64,000 nucleotides of DNA from Paenibacillus lupini (GTDB lineage Bacteria > Bacillota > Bacilli > Paenibacillales > Paenibacillaceae), in the NCBI RefSeq assembly GCF_011761355.1, contig NZ_JAASRW010000005.1, positions 1-64,000 on the forward strand, read 5' to 3'. The notes beneath the pieces are model-generated. The model did not search any database and was not told the origin of the DNA. It saw nothing but the letters and a program-made list of their open reading frames with translations. Position 1 is the first letter of the stretch. Each line of letters begins with the position of its first letter. Made by a program: the position numbers and the translations under genes. Positions 11,101 to 17,913 of the stretch are shown one piece after another.

Positions 11101-11131
11101 ATATATGAACTGGATTGCCATTGGCCGATAA
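5126..11131 (+). CDS. Giant decapeptide-repeat fibre protein, probably spore surface
   Basis: A 2001-aa protein. Residues 1-165 are a proline/glutamate-rich head with no signal peptide. Residues about 165-1888 are some 172 consecutive 10-residue repeats of the type S-[IV]-T-S-x-K-L-A-[DE]-x; the phase never slips over 5 kb. The first half is diverse, with His in place of Lys-Leu (EHL, QHI); the second half is nearly uniform. The last ~110 residues form a globular cap ending in WIAIGR, like caps on trimeric tail fibres or H-type lectins (resemblance only). Such repeats in phage tail fibres form trimeric beta-helices, so a long rigid fibre is expected. It is rich in Ser/Thr and flanked by glycosyltransferases, which suggests a heavily glycosylated filament on the spore, loaded from the mother cell (inference). 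The start has AAGGAGAGG upstream. Confidence 0.8.
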   Translation: MTKGKSSKNAKGRKPSYYVDNPNASELKWLDELNRKKNTVQQPVINRTVPQPQPQPIPAEHRTVNINAIAPVELEPQAETLEIPALTEELILIADASSSAEVSDVETERLIEEITSYHAVPEPEIKPVPEPELQLQPEPTYDQKLDKLVEKQDLYKPFPFIYTDDIVDGAVSSGKLAAYSVDSDNLRPGSVTSSTIADYAVNNIHLGPGAVTGNKVAPSAITGNHLSDSSITGDKIVDSSINGSKLEDGSITSEKLADRTIDSSKIADGSINSRHLQSFLITEELLDKQSISSEKIQNSAVRTEKIANEAITNSKLGEASVTHSKLRDGAITGSKLASDTIESVHLKQGLLLAEHVSIGAILGKHLAPGAIAQEHLAEGAVGTEALQPQSVNAERIAPGAVNSTHLQPEAVTGDHIVAGQIGSKHLGDQSIISIKLANEAVQTRHIGRSSIISDHISIGQIEQRHIAHQVVSRQHLQSSSVGREQLQDGSVKSEKIAPQAIGSEHLSDSAVGTSQLADQSVTDKKIADGAIKSSKLAAGAIETNHLKNESITFQKIAPDTIRAYHFSPGAITEEAISPEAVTGEHLKPKLIEKQHFANQSVGTDALQDLSITSGKIAFGAITEFNLAPNAVHLHHLADYGIGSQKIAPESITTDKLAEFSVTSSKLAESSVNEQHIAPSAVNAEAIQASSIHGGHVQSFAIDSQHLKNGAVQSEHLAGEAVTEQHLSGSSVKTEHLSDLSVTTSKLASKSVTSDKLADSSVTSSKLVDGSVLSNHIEAGSIHSELIGPSTITSEHLQAGIIHSEHMGYQSITEMNLSYDIINTDHIVDQAVTTSKLSKDSVTTEKLTDSSVTASKLADGSVTASKLAEESIYSELIRPLSIRGDHIQSLSISSEHLQDSIIHANHIRNGAVGSDALSNYSITASKLTKEAVQSSHISNETVLSRHLANESVLGIHIGAESVRSIHLSDEAVTEAKLAPNSVGEAHIQSGAVHAEALQKEIVGTEHLANGAVLESKLSSLSVNSRHIQLQSIQDKHLTPGSVDESKLQNGAVTSSKLAVDTVSGDHLRLETIASKHIKADSIQSYHLRKGTVSFEHLSADVLNEFKPKLITSEQLTGGIIDHSKLADGSVTSRKLGDETVTTEKLADDSITSRKLVDESITSEKLAGDSVTTDKLIDSSIISSKLADESVTSEKLSDGSIITSKLADESITSGKLASESVTTDKLAEGSISSSKLADESVTSEKLADVSITSSKLASGSVTTDKLAGGSIISSKLADDSVTSDKLADESITSSKLAHESVTTEKLSDGSVTSSKLADQSFTSEKLADGSIMTSKLADESITSEKFADGSITSRKLADESVTSEKLADESITSRKLVDESVTTEKLADESVTGDKLAIGSITRRKLADESVATDKLADDSVTSRKLVDESITTEKLADDSVTADKLADSSITTNKLANDSVTSEKLANESITSDKLSGESVTSEKLAIGSVTNSKLTDESVTAEKLSDDSITSRKLVDESVTTEKLADDSVTTEKLADSSITNSKLADESVTSEKLANESITSDKLTTECVTSEKLAIGSVTNSKLSDESVTTEKLVDDSITSRKLVDESITTEKLADESVTAEKLANSSITNSKLSDESVTAEKLADDSITSRKLVDESVTTEKLAEESITADKLADRSIISSKLADESVSTTKLADSSITSSKLADESVTNEKLAGESITGDKLANSSITTSKLSEASVTTEKLADSSITTSKLAEESITSEKLVDGSILSSKLADGSVSSAKLADSSITSGKLADGSITSNKLSDGSVSAVKLTQESVTTAKLANESITSEKLADESVTTEKLADESVTSEKLADESVTREKLAEDSVCGWHIAPEAITLEKLAPELVSALFPEAVEEMIEQSEPEPAPAFIRSTGSGQVIQQFGLAPYTFFKKGKQLEIEILFEEPFSDTNYVITAICDNPECYVSIFSKSKDRAILNIVRSRGSFEPEGYMNWIAIGR
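5620..10790 (+). repeat. 30-bp in-frame tandem repeat tract
   Basis: About 172 tandem 30-bp units encode the decapeptides of the fibre protein. Every 60 bases hold exactly two units with no indel. Units from about 8,460 onward are much closer to each other than those before it, as expected of recent amplification of the distal half. Confidence 0.9.
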
Positions 11132-11147
11132 TGTTCATCTTTTTCAT

Positions 11148-11188
11148 AGAGGATTGGAAGCGCGGAGTACGCTTCTATCCTCTTTTTT
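11148..11188 (+). terminator. Rho-independent terminator after the fibre gene
   Basis: Stem 11148-11162 with 11170-11183 and a run of T after it, 17 bases beyond the stop codon. The region 11,189-11,318 then holds the promoter space of the next operon; no certain promoter was found. Confidence 0.88.
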
Positions 11189-11318
11189 ATTTATAGCGGG
11201 ACATCCGTCTTGGAAGTTGTACAAATGCCGTTGCACCAGCAGGAGCAATACATACTATGTGATGTACATCAATTAAGCTTGTAAATTTTAATAGGCATAA
11301 ACTGAGGTGATTTAGTGA

Positions 11319-12128
11319 ATGAAACGCGCAGAGCGATTGATAGGCAGCCGGGCAGGCAGCCGATCGTCGGAGCACGGATCTTACAAGCCTCATCCTAATC
11401 CGATTGTATCGGTTATTATCCCAGTAATGAATGAAAGATCGACCATCGGGCGCGTGATTCGCGAAGCTGCAAAAGTACATCCACGGACAGAAGTTATCGT
11501 TGTGGCTAATGGTTCTAAGGATGGCTCAATTGCAATTGCTAGGAAGATGGGAGCTAGAGTGCTGCAATACGAGAAGCCCCTTGGTCATGACGTAGGAAGA
11601 ACGATGGGGGCTCTAGAGGCCAAAGGCGAGGTCCTGCTTTTTATTGACGGCGATATGGTTATATCAGCCTCTCATTTGCGCCCTTTCATTCACGCGGTGA
11701 AAGAAAGAGGAGTAGATGCGGCACTGAACAACTATTCAGGCCCCGTTCATAAGGTGAATGTTCATAGCGTGGTGCTTGCAAAACATGCTTTAAACGCGGT
11801 TCTGCAAAGGCCAGATCTGAAAGGTATTTCGTTTACAGCAGTACCCCATGCCATCAGCCGAAAATGTCTGGATACGATTGGGGCATCAGCCTTGTCTGTT
11901 CCTCCGCTTGCTCATGCAATGGCTGTTAAGGAAGGGCTTAAGGTTGCTGCCGTACATGCCGTTAATGTCGGCAAATTAAATAAACCTCGTCCGGAGCGGG
12001 AGAGGAAAAATCCACTTGAACGGTTAATTCTAGGCGATCATTTGGAGGCGATCTATTGGCTGCTTTCATGCACAGATGAACGGGGCGGGTTCGAAGATCG
12101 GCTGCGTAAGCGCGAGATGGCCTTGTAA
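11319..12128 (+). CDS. GT2-family glycosyltransferase
   Basis: A 269-aa GT-A fold enzyme. Residues about 30-50 are [17 protein letters not shown], the usual nucleotide-binding start of GT2, and the metal-binding DxD is DGD in LLFIDGDMV near residue 108. The C-terminal third is unlike dolichol-phosphate transferases in having no membrane segments, so a soluble enzyme is expected. GAGGTGA precedes the ATG. It begins the operon-like run of sugar genes after the fibre gene and is followed within 30 bases by the nucleotidyltransferase gene. Confidence 0.88.
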   Translation: MKRAERLIGSRAGSRSSEHGSYKPHPNPIVSVIIPVMNERSTIGRVIREAAKVHPRTEVIVVANGSKDGSIAIARKMGARVLQYEKPLGHDVGRTMGALEAKGEVLLFIDGDMVISASHLRPFIHAVKERGVDAALNNYSGPVHKVNVHSVVLAKHALNAVLQRPDLKGISFTAVPHAISRKCLDTIGASALSVPPLAHAMAVKEGLKVAAVHAVNVGKLNKPRPERERKNPLERLILGDHLEAIYWLLSCTDERGGFEDRLRKREMAL

Positions 12129-12155
12129 GTCTGAACATGATAGGAGGTTTGTACA

Positions 12156-12878
12156 ATGAAAGCTGTTATATTGGCAGGTGGAACGGGATCGCGGCTTATG
12201 CCTTTAACTTCTTATATCAATAAGCATATGCTGCCTGTCGGTAAACATCCAATGATCCATCATGGTATTCAATCCCTGCAGAAAGCAGGGATCCAGGATA
12301 TTCTGATTATCACGAATCGGCAATCTGCAGGAATGTTCATTCAATATTTCGGAAGTGGACATCAAATGAAGATGTCGCTGGCGTATCGGATTCAAGAGGA
12401 AGCCGCTGGCATTGCGGACGCCTTGCAGCTTGCAAGACCGTTTATCAATGATGGTGAAAAGTTCCTTGTACTCTTGGGCGACAACTTATTTGATGAGGAT
12501 TTAACACCATATGTGGAAGATTTTCAGAAGCAGGCAGAGGGAGCGATGGTGCTTCTTAAGCAGGTGGATGACCCGCGCCGCTATGGCGTTCCGGTCTTCA
12601 GTCCCTCTGGTACCATCCTTCATATTGAAGAAAAGCCTGCCGAGCCGGAATCCGATCTATCGGTTACTGGTTTATATATGTATAGTACTGATGTCTTTCA
12701 GCATATCGAGAATATTAGCCCGTCCAGCAGAGGGGAGCTGGAGATTACAGATCTTAACAATCTCTATGCAGCCGCTGGACTATTAACCTACAGGGAAATA
12801 TCCGGCTGGTGGATCGATGCAGGAACATTCGAGTCGCTGAGAGAAGCATCCGCCCGATATTGGGATAAAGAATACTAG
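12156..12878 (+). CDS. Sugar-1-phosphate nucleotidyltransferase (RfbA-like)
   Basis: A 240-aa enzyme that should join a sugar 1-phosphate to a nucleotide, giving the donor for the neighbouring glycosyltransferases. The signature LAGGTGSRLMPLT at residues 6-18 is followed by NKHMLPVGKHPM, the hallmark of glucose-1-phosphate thymidylyltransferases; LLGDNLFDE and the late GWWIDAGT segment also fit. It is shorter than full RfbA (about 290 aa), lacking the last helical part, a form common in Bacillota spore and capsule clusters. AGGAGG lies upstream. dTDP-glucose as product is likely but not proven by sequence. Confidence 0.88.
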   Translation: MKAVILAGGTGSRLMPLTSYINKHMLPVGKHPMIHHGIQSLQKAGIQDILIITNRQSAGMFIQYFGSGHQMKMSLAYRIQEEAAGIADALQLARPFINDGEKFLVLLGDNLFDEDLTPYVEDFQKQAEGAMVLLKQVDDPRRYGVPVFSPSGTILHIEEKPAEPESDLSVTGLYMYSTDVFQHIENISPSSRGELEITDLNNLYAAAGLLTYREISGWWIDAGTFESLREASARYWDKEY

Positions 12879-12894
12879 ACGGGAGAGATCATAC

Positions 12895-14253
12895 GTGAGA
12901 CGAAAGTCGCGGAACATCCGTCGTCTCAAGCTCGCACCGACGCAAGAAGGCAGGCGCTTGGACAGTTATCAGGCCGGTTTGCAAGCGGGGTACAATCAGG
13001 GGCTGCAAGCAGGTCAAAGCAGCTACCACACTTTATTCGATGGAACCAGCATCATCATCCCGAGCTATAATCAAGTGGATTATTTGAGAGCATGTATCGA
13101 TAGTATTATGGATAATACCGAGCAGCCTCATGAAATTATTGTGGTCGATAATGCATCAACCGACGGGACTGTAGAATATTTGGAACAGCTCGACGGGCAG
13201 GTGCGTTATCGAGTTTTAAGCGAGAATTTCGGATTTTCCGGGGCGGTAAATATGGGGCTTATGATGGCCAAAGGAACAACTATGGTCGTTCTTAATAATG
13301 ATACGCTCCTGACGGATAATTGGCTTGGTAACATGCTAATCTGTCTGCACAGTGATCCAACAATTGGACTGGTAGGTCCTGTCACCAATTATATTAGTGG
13401 AGATCAACAGATTCAGGTCCCTTATGTGAGTATTGAAGATATGCCTGAGTTTGCTAGATTAAATAATATTTCCGATCCGAAGCGATGGGAGAGAACAGAC
13501 AGACTTCCAGGCTTTTGCCTCTTGTTCCGGCGGGAGCTGTGGGAGAAAATCGGCTTCCTGGATGAAGGCTTCGAATACGGCAACTATGAAGATGATGATT
13601 ATAATATTCGGGTCCGGCTGCTTGGGTACTCCCTTGTTATTGCGAGAGATTCATTTATCCACCACTTCGGAAGTGTAAGCATTAAGGCGCTTGGTGCCCA
13701 GCTTGAAGAAGTGACAACCCGAAATATGGTTTACTATATGACCAAATGGAATAATCCGTACGCTTGGATTCATCAGCTTCGTGCAAGTGAGCATGGCAAT
13801 TCTTCCTCCTCCCTGATGACGAAAGGGGAAACCGCCTTTTATCCGGAGGGAATTGTGGTAAAGGGAATTGGACAACAAGCCTATTGGATTGAGAATGGAG
13901 TCAAGCGGCCAATTGAAGGTGGTTGGTCCGGCCCGGTTATAAGGCTTCCACAAATCCTCATTCGTAACTGGCCGGTAGGCGACTCTCTATCTACCCTGGA
14001 GGCTGAGATCAAATGGCAGACGCTGCATTACGTTCATCATGGTGCGCCATTACACGGACAAATCGCAAGCGGGCTTGATGGTTTCCTCTACTATCTGGAG
14101 CATGGAATGAAACGGAAAGTGATTACCGAAGCGGCAGCTGTCGCCTGGAATTTGAAAGAGAGAGCTAAATATCCGCTAACGGTTGAACAGCTGGAAGCAC
14201 TGCCGGAAGGGCTGCCGCTTATTCCTCCAGTCAAGCTGCGACAAGCGTTGTAG
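12895..14253 (+). CDS. GT2 glycosyltransferase with N-terminal Gly-repeat tag
   Basis: A 452-aa protein starting at GTG with GGGAGA upstream. Residues 1-14 are very basic. Residues 25-40 form four units of aromatic/Leu-x-x-Gly (Gly at 28, 32, 36, 40). The GT2 domain spans about 50-310: SIIIPSYNQVDYLRACIDSI, the DxD-equivalent NND near residue 133, and YEDDDYNIR as a rhamnosyl/GlcNAc-transferase-like acceptor motif. Residues 320-450 are a separate domain with YYLEHGMKRKV, resembling short repeats of surface-bound sugar proteins. The tag recurs in three other proteins of this cluster, so it may dock the enzymes to a common scaffold (inference). Confidence 0.87.
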   Translation: MRRKSRNIRRLKLAPTQEGRRLDSYQAGLQAGYNQGLQAGQSSYHTLFDGTSIIIPSYNQVDYLRACIDSIMDNTEQPHEIIVVDNASTDGTVEYLEQLDGQVRYRVLSENFGFSGAVNMGLMMAKGTTMVVLNNDTLLTDNWLGNMLICLHSDPTIGLVGPVTNYISGDQQIQVPYVSIEDMPEFARLNNISDPKRWERTDRLPGFCLLFRRELWEKIGFLDEGFEYGNYEDDDYNIRVRLLGYSLVIARDSFIHHFGSVSIKALGAQLEEVTTRNMVYYMTKWNNPYAWIHQLRASEHGNSSSSLMTKGETAFYPEGIVVKGIGQQAYWIENGVKRPIEGGWSGPVIRLPQILIRNWPVGDSLSTLEAEIKWQTLHYVHHGAPLHGQIASGLDGFLYYLEHGMKRKVITEAAAVAWNLKERAKYPLTVEQLEALPEGLPLIPPVKLRQAL

Positions 14254-14350
14254 GCATGCCGCATGTATCACCCTTTTTACCTGATGCATATGCTGGTATG
14301 ACGACATCTGTAGAGAGCTAAGGATATTGCTGCCAGAGGAGGGGAACGTA

Positions 14351-14638
14351 TTGCAGCAGATCGTAAATGAAATTATTGAGCACCTATCTCATTCCCATCA
14401 TCAGATGGCCCGTATGATTGATTCCAAGCGTCATGTTGTCGTGCGGATGGCCGAGGTTGTGAAGGCGATTCCCGATAAAGATCCAAACTTTGGGGGGACG
14501 GATGGGCTGCTGTCCAATACCCAATCCTTGCTAGGCGGAATAGTCTCTTACTTGACGACGATTGCGGAACTGCAAGAAACACTTGCAGCACAGCTGACGT
14601 TTACCGTTCGCGAGCTTCGTCTAGAAGATGAGGAGTGA
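14351..14638 (+). CDS. Small helical protein of spore-fibre cluster
   Basis: A 95-aa protein I do not recognise. It is predicted helical, with His-rich HLSHSHHQMARMID near residues 12-25. Start TTG at 14351 has GAGGAGG eight bases upstream; an upstream TTG at 14327 has none. It is the first of three similar-sized helical proteins in a row, probably related (all begin with amphipathic helices and a Met/Leu-rich central helix). Their position between two tagged glycosyltransferase blocks suggests structural or adaptor roles at the spore surface. Confidence 0.7.
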   Translation: MQQIVNEIIEHLSHSHHQMARMIDSKRHVVVRMAEVVKAIPDKDPNFGGTDGLLSNTQSLLGGIVSYLTTIAELQETLAAQLTFTVRELRLEDEE

Positions 14639-14659
14639 ATCGGAAGGAGGACGTCTGTC

Positions 14660-14992
14660 ATGAATCGTGAACAGGCTTATAAGCGTATGCTTGGCGCTAC
14701 CGCCAATATGCAGTGGAACATCGCTATGATGCTGGAAGCTAAAGCAGAGGAAGCCGAAAAAGCACGTAATTGGATATGCAACCATATCACATCGGCTTCC
14801 TTCCTTGGTGAACAAACGCAAATGAAACAATCCGCTCAAATCAATGAGCAGGTTATTGAAGTATTAGACGGTGTAAACAAAATGAGTCAAGGGATTCTTT
14901 CTGTCATGAGGTCCGTTCTGCAGAAATCCAATGAGGGCGGGGGCGACGGAGACGACGAGGAAATGCTATTTGGCATGGGTGATATCGATTGA
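14660..14992 (+). CDS. Small helical protein of spore-fibre cluster
   Basis: A 110-aa, mostly helical, unrecognised protein. AAGGAGG lies well placed upstream of the ATG. The C-terminus is Gly/Asp/Glu-rich (GGGDGDDEE). It overlaps the next gene by four bases, so the two are probably translated together. No membrane segment or signal peptide is present. Confidence 0.72.
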   Translation: MNREQAYKRMLGATANMQWNIAMMLEAKAEEAEKARNWICNHITSASFLGEQTQMKQSAQINEQVIEVLDGVNKMSQGILSVMRSVLQKSNEGGGDGDDEEMLFGMGDID

Positions 14993-15297
14993 GCCTGATC
15001 ACTCATAGAGAGCGGGAAGTGAAGCTGGAGCTTCTGTCTTCCTTGGCTAGAAGCCAAGCTGCACTTGCCCGTATTCTGGATAGTATTGCTGTCGTATCGG
15101 AGGCATCACCCGAGCTTGCGAGAAACATTGCAGAAAATGTGAAGCTGCTGACTGACATGCAGCAGAATATAACGGAAGCTGTAACAGGGCTGTCTTTGAA
15201 GCGTAAGCGCATGAAGATAGGCAGCCCCGTTCATCCATGGCTGAATACGAAGATTATAAGAATTAGAACGTCATCACGAAGGAGGCGTTTGATATGA
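14989..15297 (+). CDS. Small helical protein with basic tail
   Basis: A 102-aa unrecognised protein. The TTG start overlaps the preceding stop codon, with GGTGAT just upstream, which indicates coupling. Residues 1-70 are amphipathic helix (REREVKLELLSSLARSQ); the tail is Lys/Arg-rich and ends RRRRLI. It overlaps the next gene by four bases (ATGA). Confidence 0.65.
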   Translation: MSLITHREREVKLELLSSLARSQAALARILDSIAVVSEASPELARNIAENVKLLTDMQQNITEAVTGLSLKRKRMKIGSPVHPWLNTKIIRIRTSSRRRRLI

Positions 15298-15575
15298 AGA
15301 AGAAAGCTGCCTCTGCTGCGAAACGGAAAGCCAAACGCAAGCCTCATGTCCGTACAAAACGTAAAACAGCAGGAGCGCGGAAGCTGACCGGCAAGAAAAC
15401 AGGCAAAGGCACAATGAGCCGCCGGAAGTCAGCGGTTAGGAAGAGAAGAAGAAAAAGCTTCGATGCCGTAAGTTATGATGAAGGCTTTAATCAAACCTAT
15501 AACGAAGGCTATAACGCTGGTTTTGCTAAAGGGTTCGAAGATGGGCATCAAATTGCTTACGAGACGCAGGTGTAA
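15294..15575 (+). CDS. Highly basic small protein carrying the Gly-repeat tag
   Basis: A 93-aa protein in two parts. Residues 1-55 are almost wholly Lys/Arg/Ala/Thr, as in DNA- or polyanion-binding tails. Residues 61-84 are six units of aromatic-x-x-Gly (Gly at 64, 72, 76, 80, 84; Thr at 68). The same tag opens three glycosyltransferases nearby. A basic anchor plus a Gly-zipper-like helix would suit a hub that holds the enzymes on the forespore or fibre (inference). AAGGAGG precedes the ATG. Confidence 0.75.
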   Translation: MKKKAASAAKRKAKRKPHVRTKRKTAGARKLTGKKTGKGTMSRRKSAVRKRRRKSFDAVSYDEGFNQTYNEGYNAGFAKGFEDGHQIAYETQV

Positions 15576-15683
15576 TATCAGCGATACAGGTCTTAGATCT
15601 GCCTTGTTCATGCCCATGATGGACAAATCAGGAATAAGGCTTTTTTTGTATAATCATGAACGATGGGCAGGTGAAGGGGTATT

Positions 15684-16784
15684 TTGAATACGACAGCAGA
15701 AGTGTCGTTTCAAACGGGCAGGCAGCAGGGCTTTGCAGCCGGATTCCATACAGGATGGCGGGATGGAGCTTGCGAATGGGCCAAAGCGGCTTCCATTACT
15801 CCGCAGCCAGAAATACAGCCTTTGCGAGTCTTATATATTCCGCAAGGTTCATTAGGATTTGAGGCGATTGACTCCGGAATTATTCTTGCCCTGCAGAGAT
15901 GCGCCAGCGAAGTTCTGGTAGGCACGCAGGAGCAATTATTGGAGCAGGCCATTGCTTTTCAGCCAAATATGATGATTGTGCTTAATGGCTTATATACGTT
16001 TCCTCCCGATCATTTGCAGCAAATAGATGCGATAAAGGCACTTGGCATCCGTACAGTGATCTGGTTTGTAGATGATCCTTATATGACGGATCAAACGGTC
16101 CCAATTGCTCTTCATTATGATGTTGTATTGACCCATGAACGGAGTACGGTTCAGCTGTACCAGCAGCATGGCTGCCTGCAGGTGCATCATATGCCATTAG
16201 CAGTGAATGAAGCGATATACCGGCCGTTTCGGGCGGAGAAGTCGTATGAGTATGATGTTTGTTTTATCGGGGTCGCTTTCTGGAATCGGGTAGAGTTGTT
16301 TGATGCTATTGCCAAGCAGCTGTCTCATAGGCGGTTGTTTATTGGCGGAGGGCAATGGGAGCGGCTAAATCATTACTCCCTGCTTAAGCCTTTCATTCAA
16401 TCGAGAGAGATTATACCAGAGGAAGCTGCCCATTATTATAACGGCTCCAAGATTGTCATTAATCTGCACCGGACCGACGTTCCCGGAAAAGACAATCAGA
16501 ACGAAGCGCAGCTTCCAGGGCTGTCAATTAATCCAAGGACGTATGATGTAGCAGCCTGTGCTACGCTGCAATTAACCGATATCCGTGACGATCTCATTCA
16601 TCAATACCGTCCAGGTCATGAGATTGAAACGTATAACGGGGCAGCCGAGCTGCTGGAGAAGATTGATTATTATTTGACTCATGAAGAAGAACGGCTTCGC
16701 ATTGCGATGAGAGGGTTATATCGGACTTTACGAGATCATACGATGACGACGCGAATGGCATCGTTATTGACATTATTAAAGTAG
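15684..16784 (+). CDS. CgeB-like glycosyltransferase with Gly-repeat tag
   Basis: A 366-aa protein from a TTG start with GAAGGGG upstream. Residues 9-28 carry five aromatic/Arg-x-x-Gly units (Gly at 12, 16, 20, 24, 28). The rest is a GT-B glycosyltransferase of the CgeB type: PNMMIVLNGL, WFVDDPYMTD, then HHMPLAVNEAIYRPF, and a C-terminal donor domain with NPRTYDVAACATLQLTD. CgeB proteins act on the outermost spore layer in Bacillus. The following gene is a paralogue (same architecture, similar length), so the pair arose by duplication. Confidence 0.85.
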   Translation: MNTTAEVSFQTGRQQGFAAGFHTGWRDGACEWAKAASITPQPEIQPLRVLYIPQGSLGFEAIDSGIILALQRCASEVLVGTQEQLLEQAIAFQPNMMIVLNGLYTFPPDHLQQIDAIKALGIRTVIWFVDDPYMTDQTVPIALHYDVVLTHERSTVQLYQQHGCLQVHHMPLAVNEAIYRPFRAEKSYEYDVCFIGVAFWNRVELFDAIAKQLSHRRLFIGGGQWERLNHYSLLKPFIQSREIIPEEAAHYYNGSKIVINLHRTDVPGKDNQNEAQLPGLSINPRTYDVAACATLQLTDIRDDLIHQYRPGHEIETYNGAAELLEKIDYYLTHEEERLRIAMRGLYRTLRDHTMTTRMASLLTLLK

Positions 16785-16795
16785 GAGTGACGAAT

Positions 16796-17905
16796 ATGGC
16801 GCCAGGGCTCAAAAGAAAGCCCGATGAGGAGGCTGGGCGAGCGGCAGGGTTTCAATTAGGCTGGGATCATGGCTATTGGTACGGTTTATGCGAATCGGCA
16901 ATTAGCCGTATTCCGCAAGTAAACCAAGTATGGCCGATTCATGCCATGTTTGTTGAGACGGGAAAAGGCTTCCCGTACTCGCCAATTGATGAAGCGGTAA
17001 GAGAAACCTTGTCTACCTTCGTTCAGCGCTTGACAGTGGTTAACGGCACCCAGCCGGTCGCGGAGATCGCGATTGCAGAACGGCCGGATATTGTAATCGT
17101 GCTTGACGGCCTTCAATTTGATGTCGGGCAGATCATTACGATGAAGGATAACGGGATTCGTACGGCGATCTGGCTGACGGATGATCCTTATTATATGGAC
17201 ATTACGACAAGTCTCGTCCCTCATTACGATACGGTATTCACGCTGGAGAGGAACTCCGTCGACTATTACAAACAGCTGGGCTGTCAGCAAGTGTATTATT
17301 TGCCCTTTTGCTTTCACCCAGCCCAATACCGGCCAACGAATCCTGATCGATCGATTCGAAAGGAAATTACATTTATAGGTTCAGCTTATCTTAATAGGGT
17401 AAGCTACTTCAATGAATTAACTTCTTACCTGGCAGGCAAAGACACCTTAATATCCGGTATTTGGTGGGATCGGCTAACCAAATATGATCAGCTTCGTTCC
17501 AAAATCAAACTGAATCACTGGATGGGGCCAGCGGAAACCTCTCTCACTTATAATGCCTCAAAAATTGTAATCAATATGCATCGAGCACATGATGATGCGC
17601 TGTATAACAGCAATACAATTGGGCTGACTGCCGTTTCGCCGAATCCACGTACGTTCGAGATTGCGGCTTGCGGCGTCCTGCAGGTATGCGATATTCGTGA
17701 CGATCTGGCCTCATTCTTTATACCAGATGTAGAGATTGTAACGTATTCTTCTCCCATGGAGCTTATACAGAAAATGGATTATTATCTGAGCCATGAACAA
17801 GAGCGGAAACAGATTGCCCTTCGAGGCATGTATCGTGCTTTCCGGGATCATACGTATGCGAATCGCATTCATACGATGCTGTCGATCTTATTCCCGCTGA
17901 CTTGA
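16796..17905 (+). CDS. CgeB-like glycosyltransferase with Gly-repeat tag (paralogue)
   Basis: A 369-aa paralogue of the preceding protein. The tag lies at residues 14-30 (Gly at 14, 18, 22, 26, 30). The shared blocks are PDIVIVLDGL, WLTDDPYYMD, YLPFCFHPAQYRP and NPRTFEIAACGVLQVCD. The ATG at 16796 is preferred to the GTG at 16787 since GGAG is eight bases upstream of it. It ends the rightward cluster and converges with fabH. Different acceptors or donors for the two paralogues are likely but unproven. Confidence 0.85.
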   Translation: MAPGLKRKPDEEAGRAAGFQLGWDHGYWYGLCESAISRIPQVNQVWPIHAMFVETGKGFPYSPIDEAVRETLSTFVQRLTVVNGTQPVAEIAIAERPDIVIVLDGLQFDVGQIITMKDNGIRTAIWLTDDPYYMDITTSLVPHYDTVFTLERNSVDYYKQLGCQQVYYLPFCFHPAQYRPTNPDRSIRKEITFIGSAYLNRVSYFNELTSYLAGKDTLISGIWWDRLTKYDQLRSKIKLNHWMGPAETSLTYNASKIVINMHRAHDDALYNSNTIGLTAVSPNPRTFEIAACGVLQVCDIRDDLASFFIPDVEIVTYSSPMELIQKMDYYLSHEQERKQIALRGMYRAFRDHTYANRIHTMLSILFPLT

Positions 17906-17913
17906 TCGAGATA

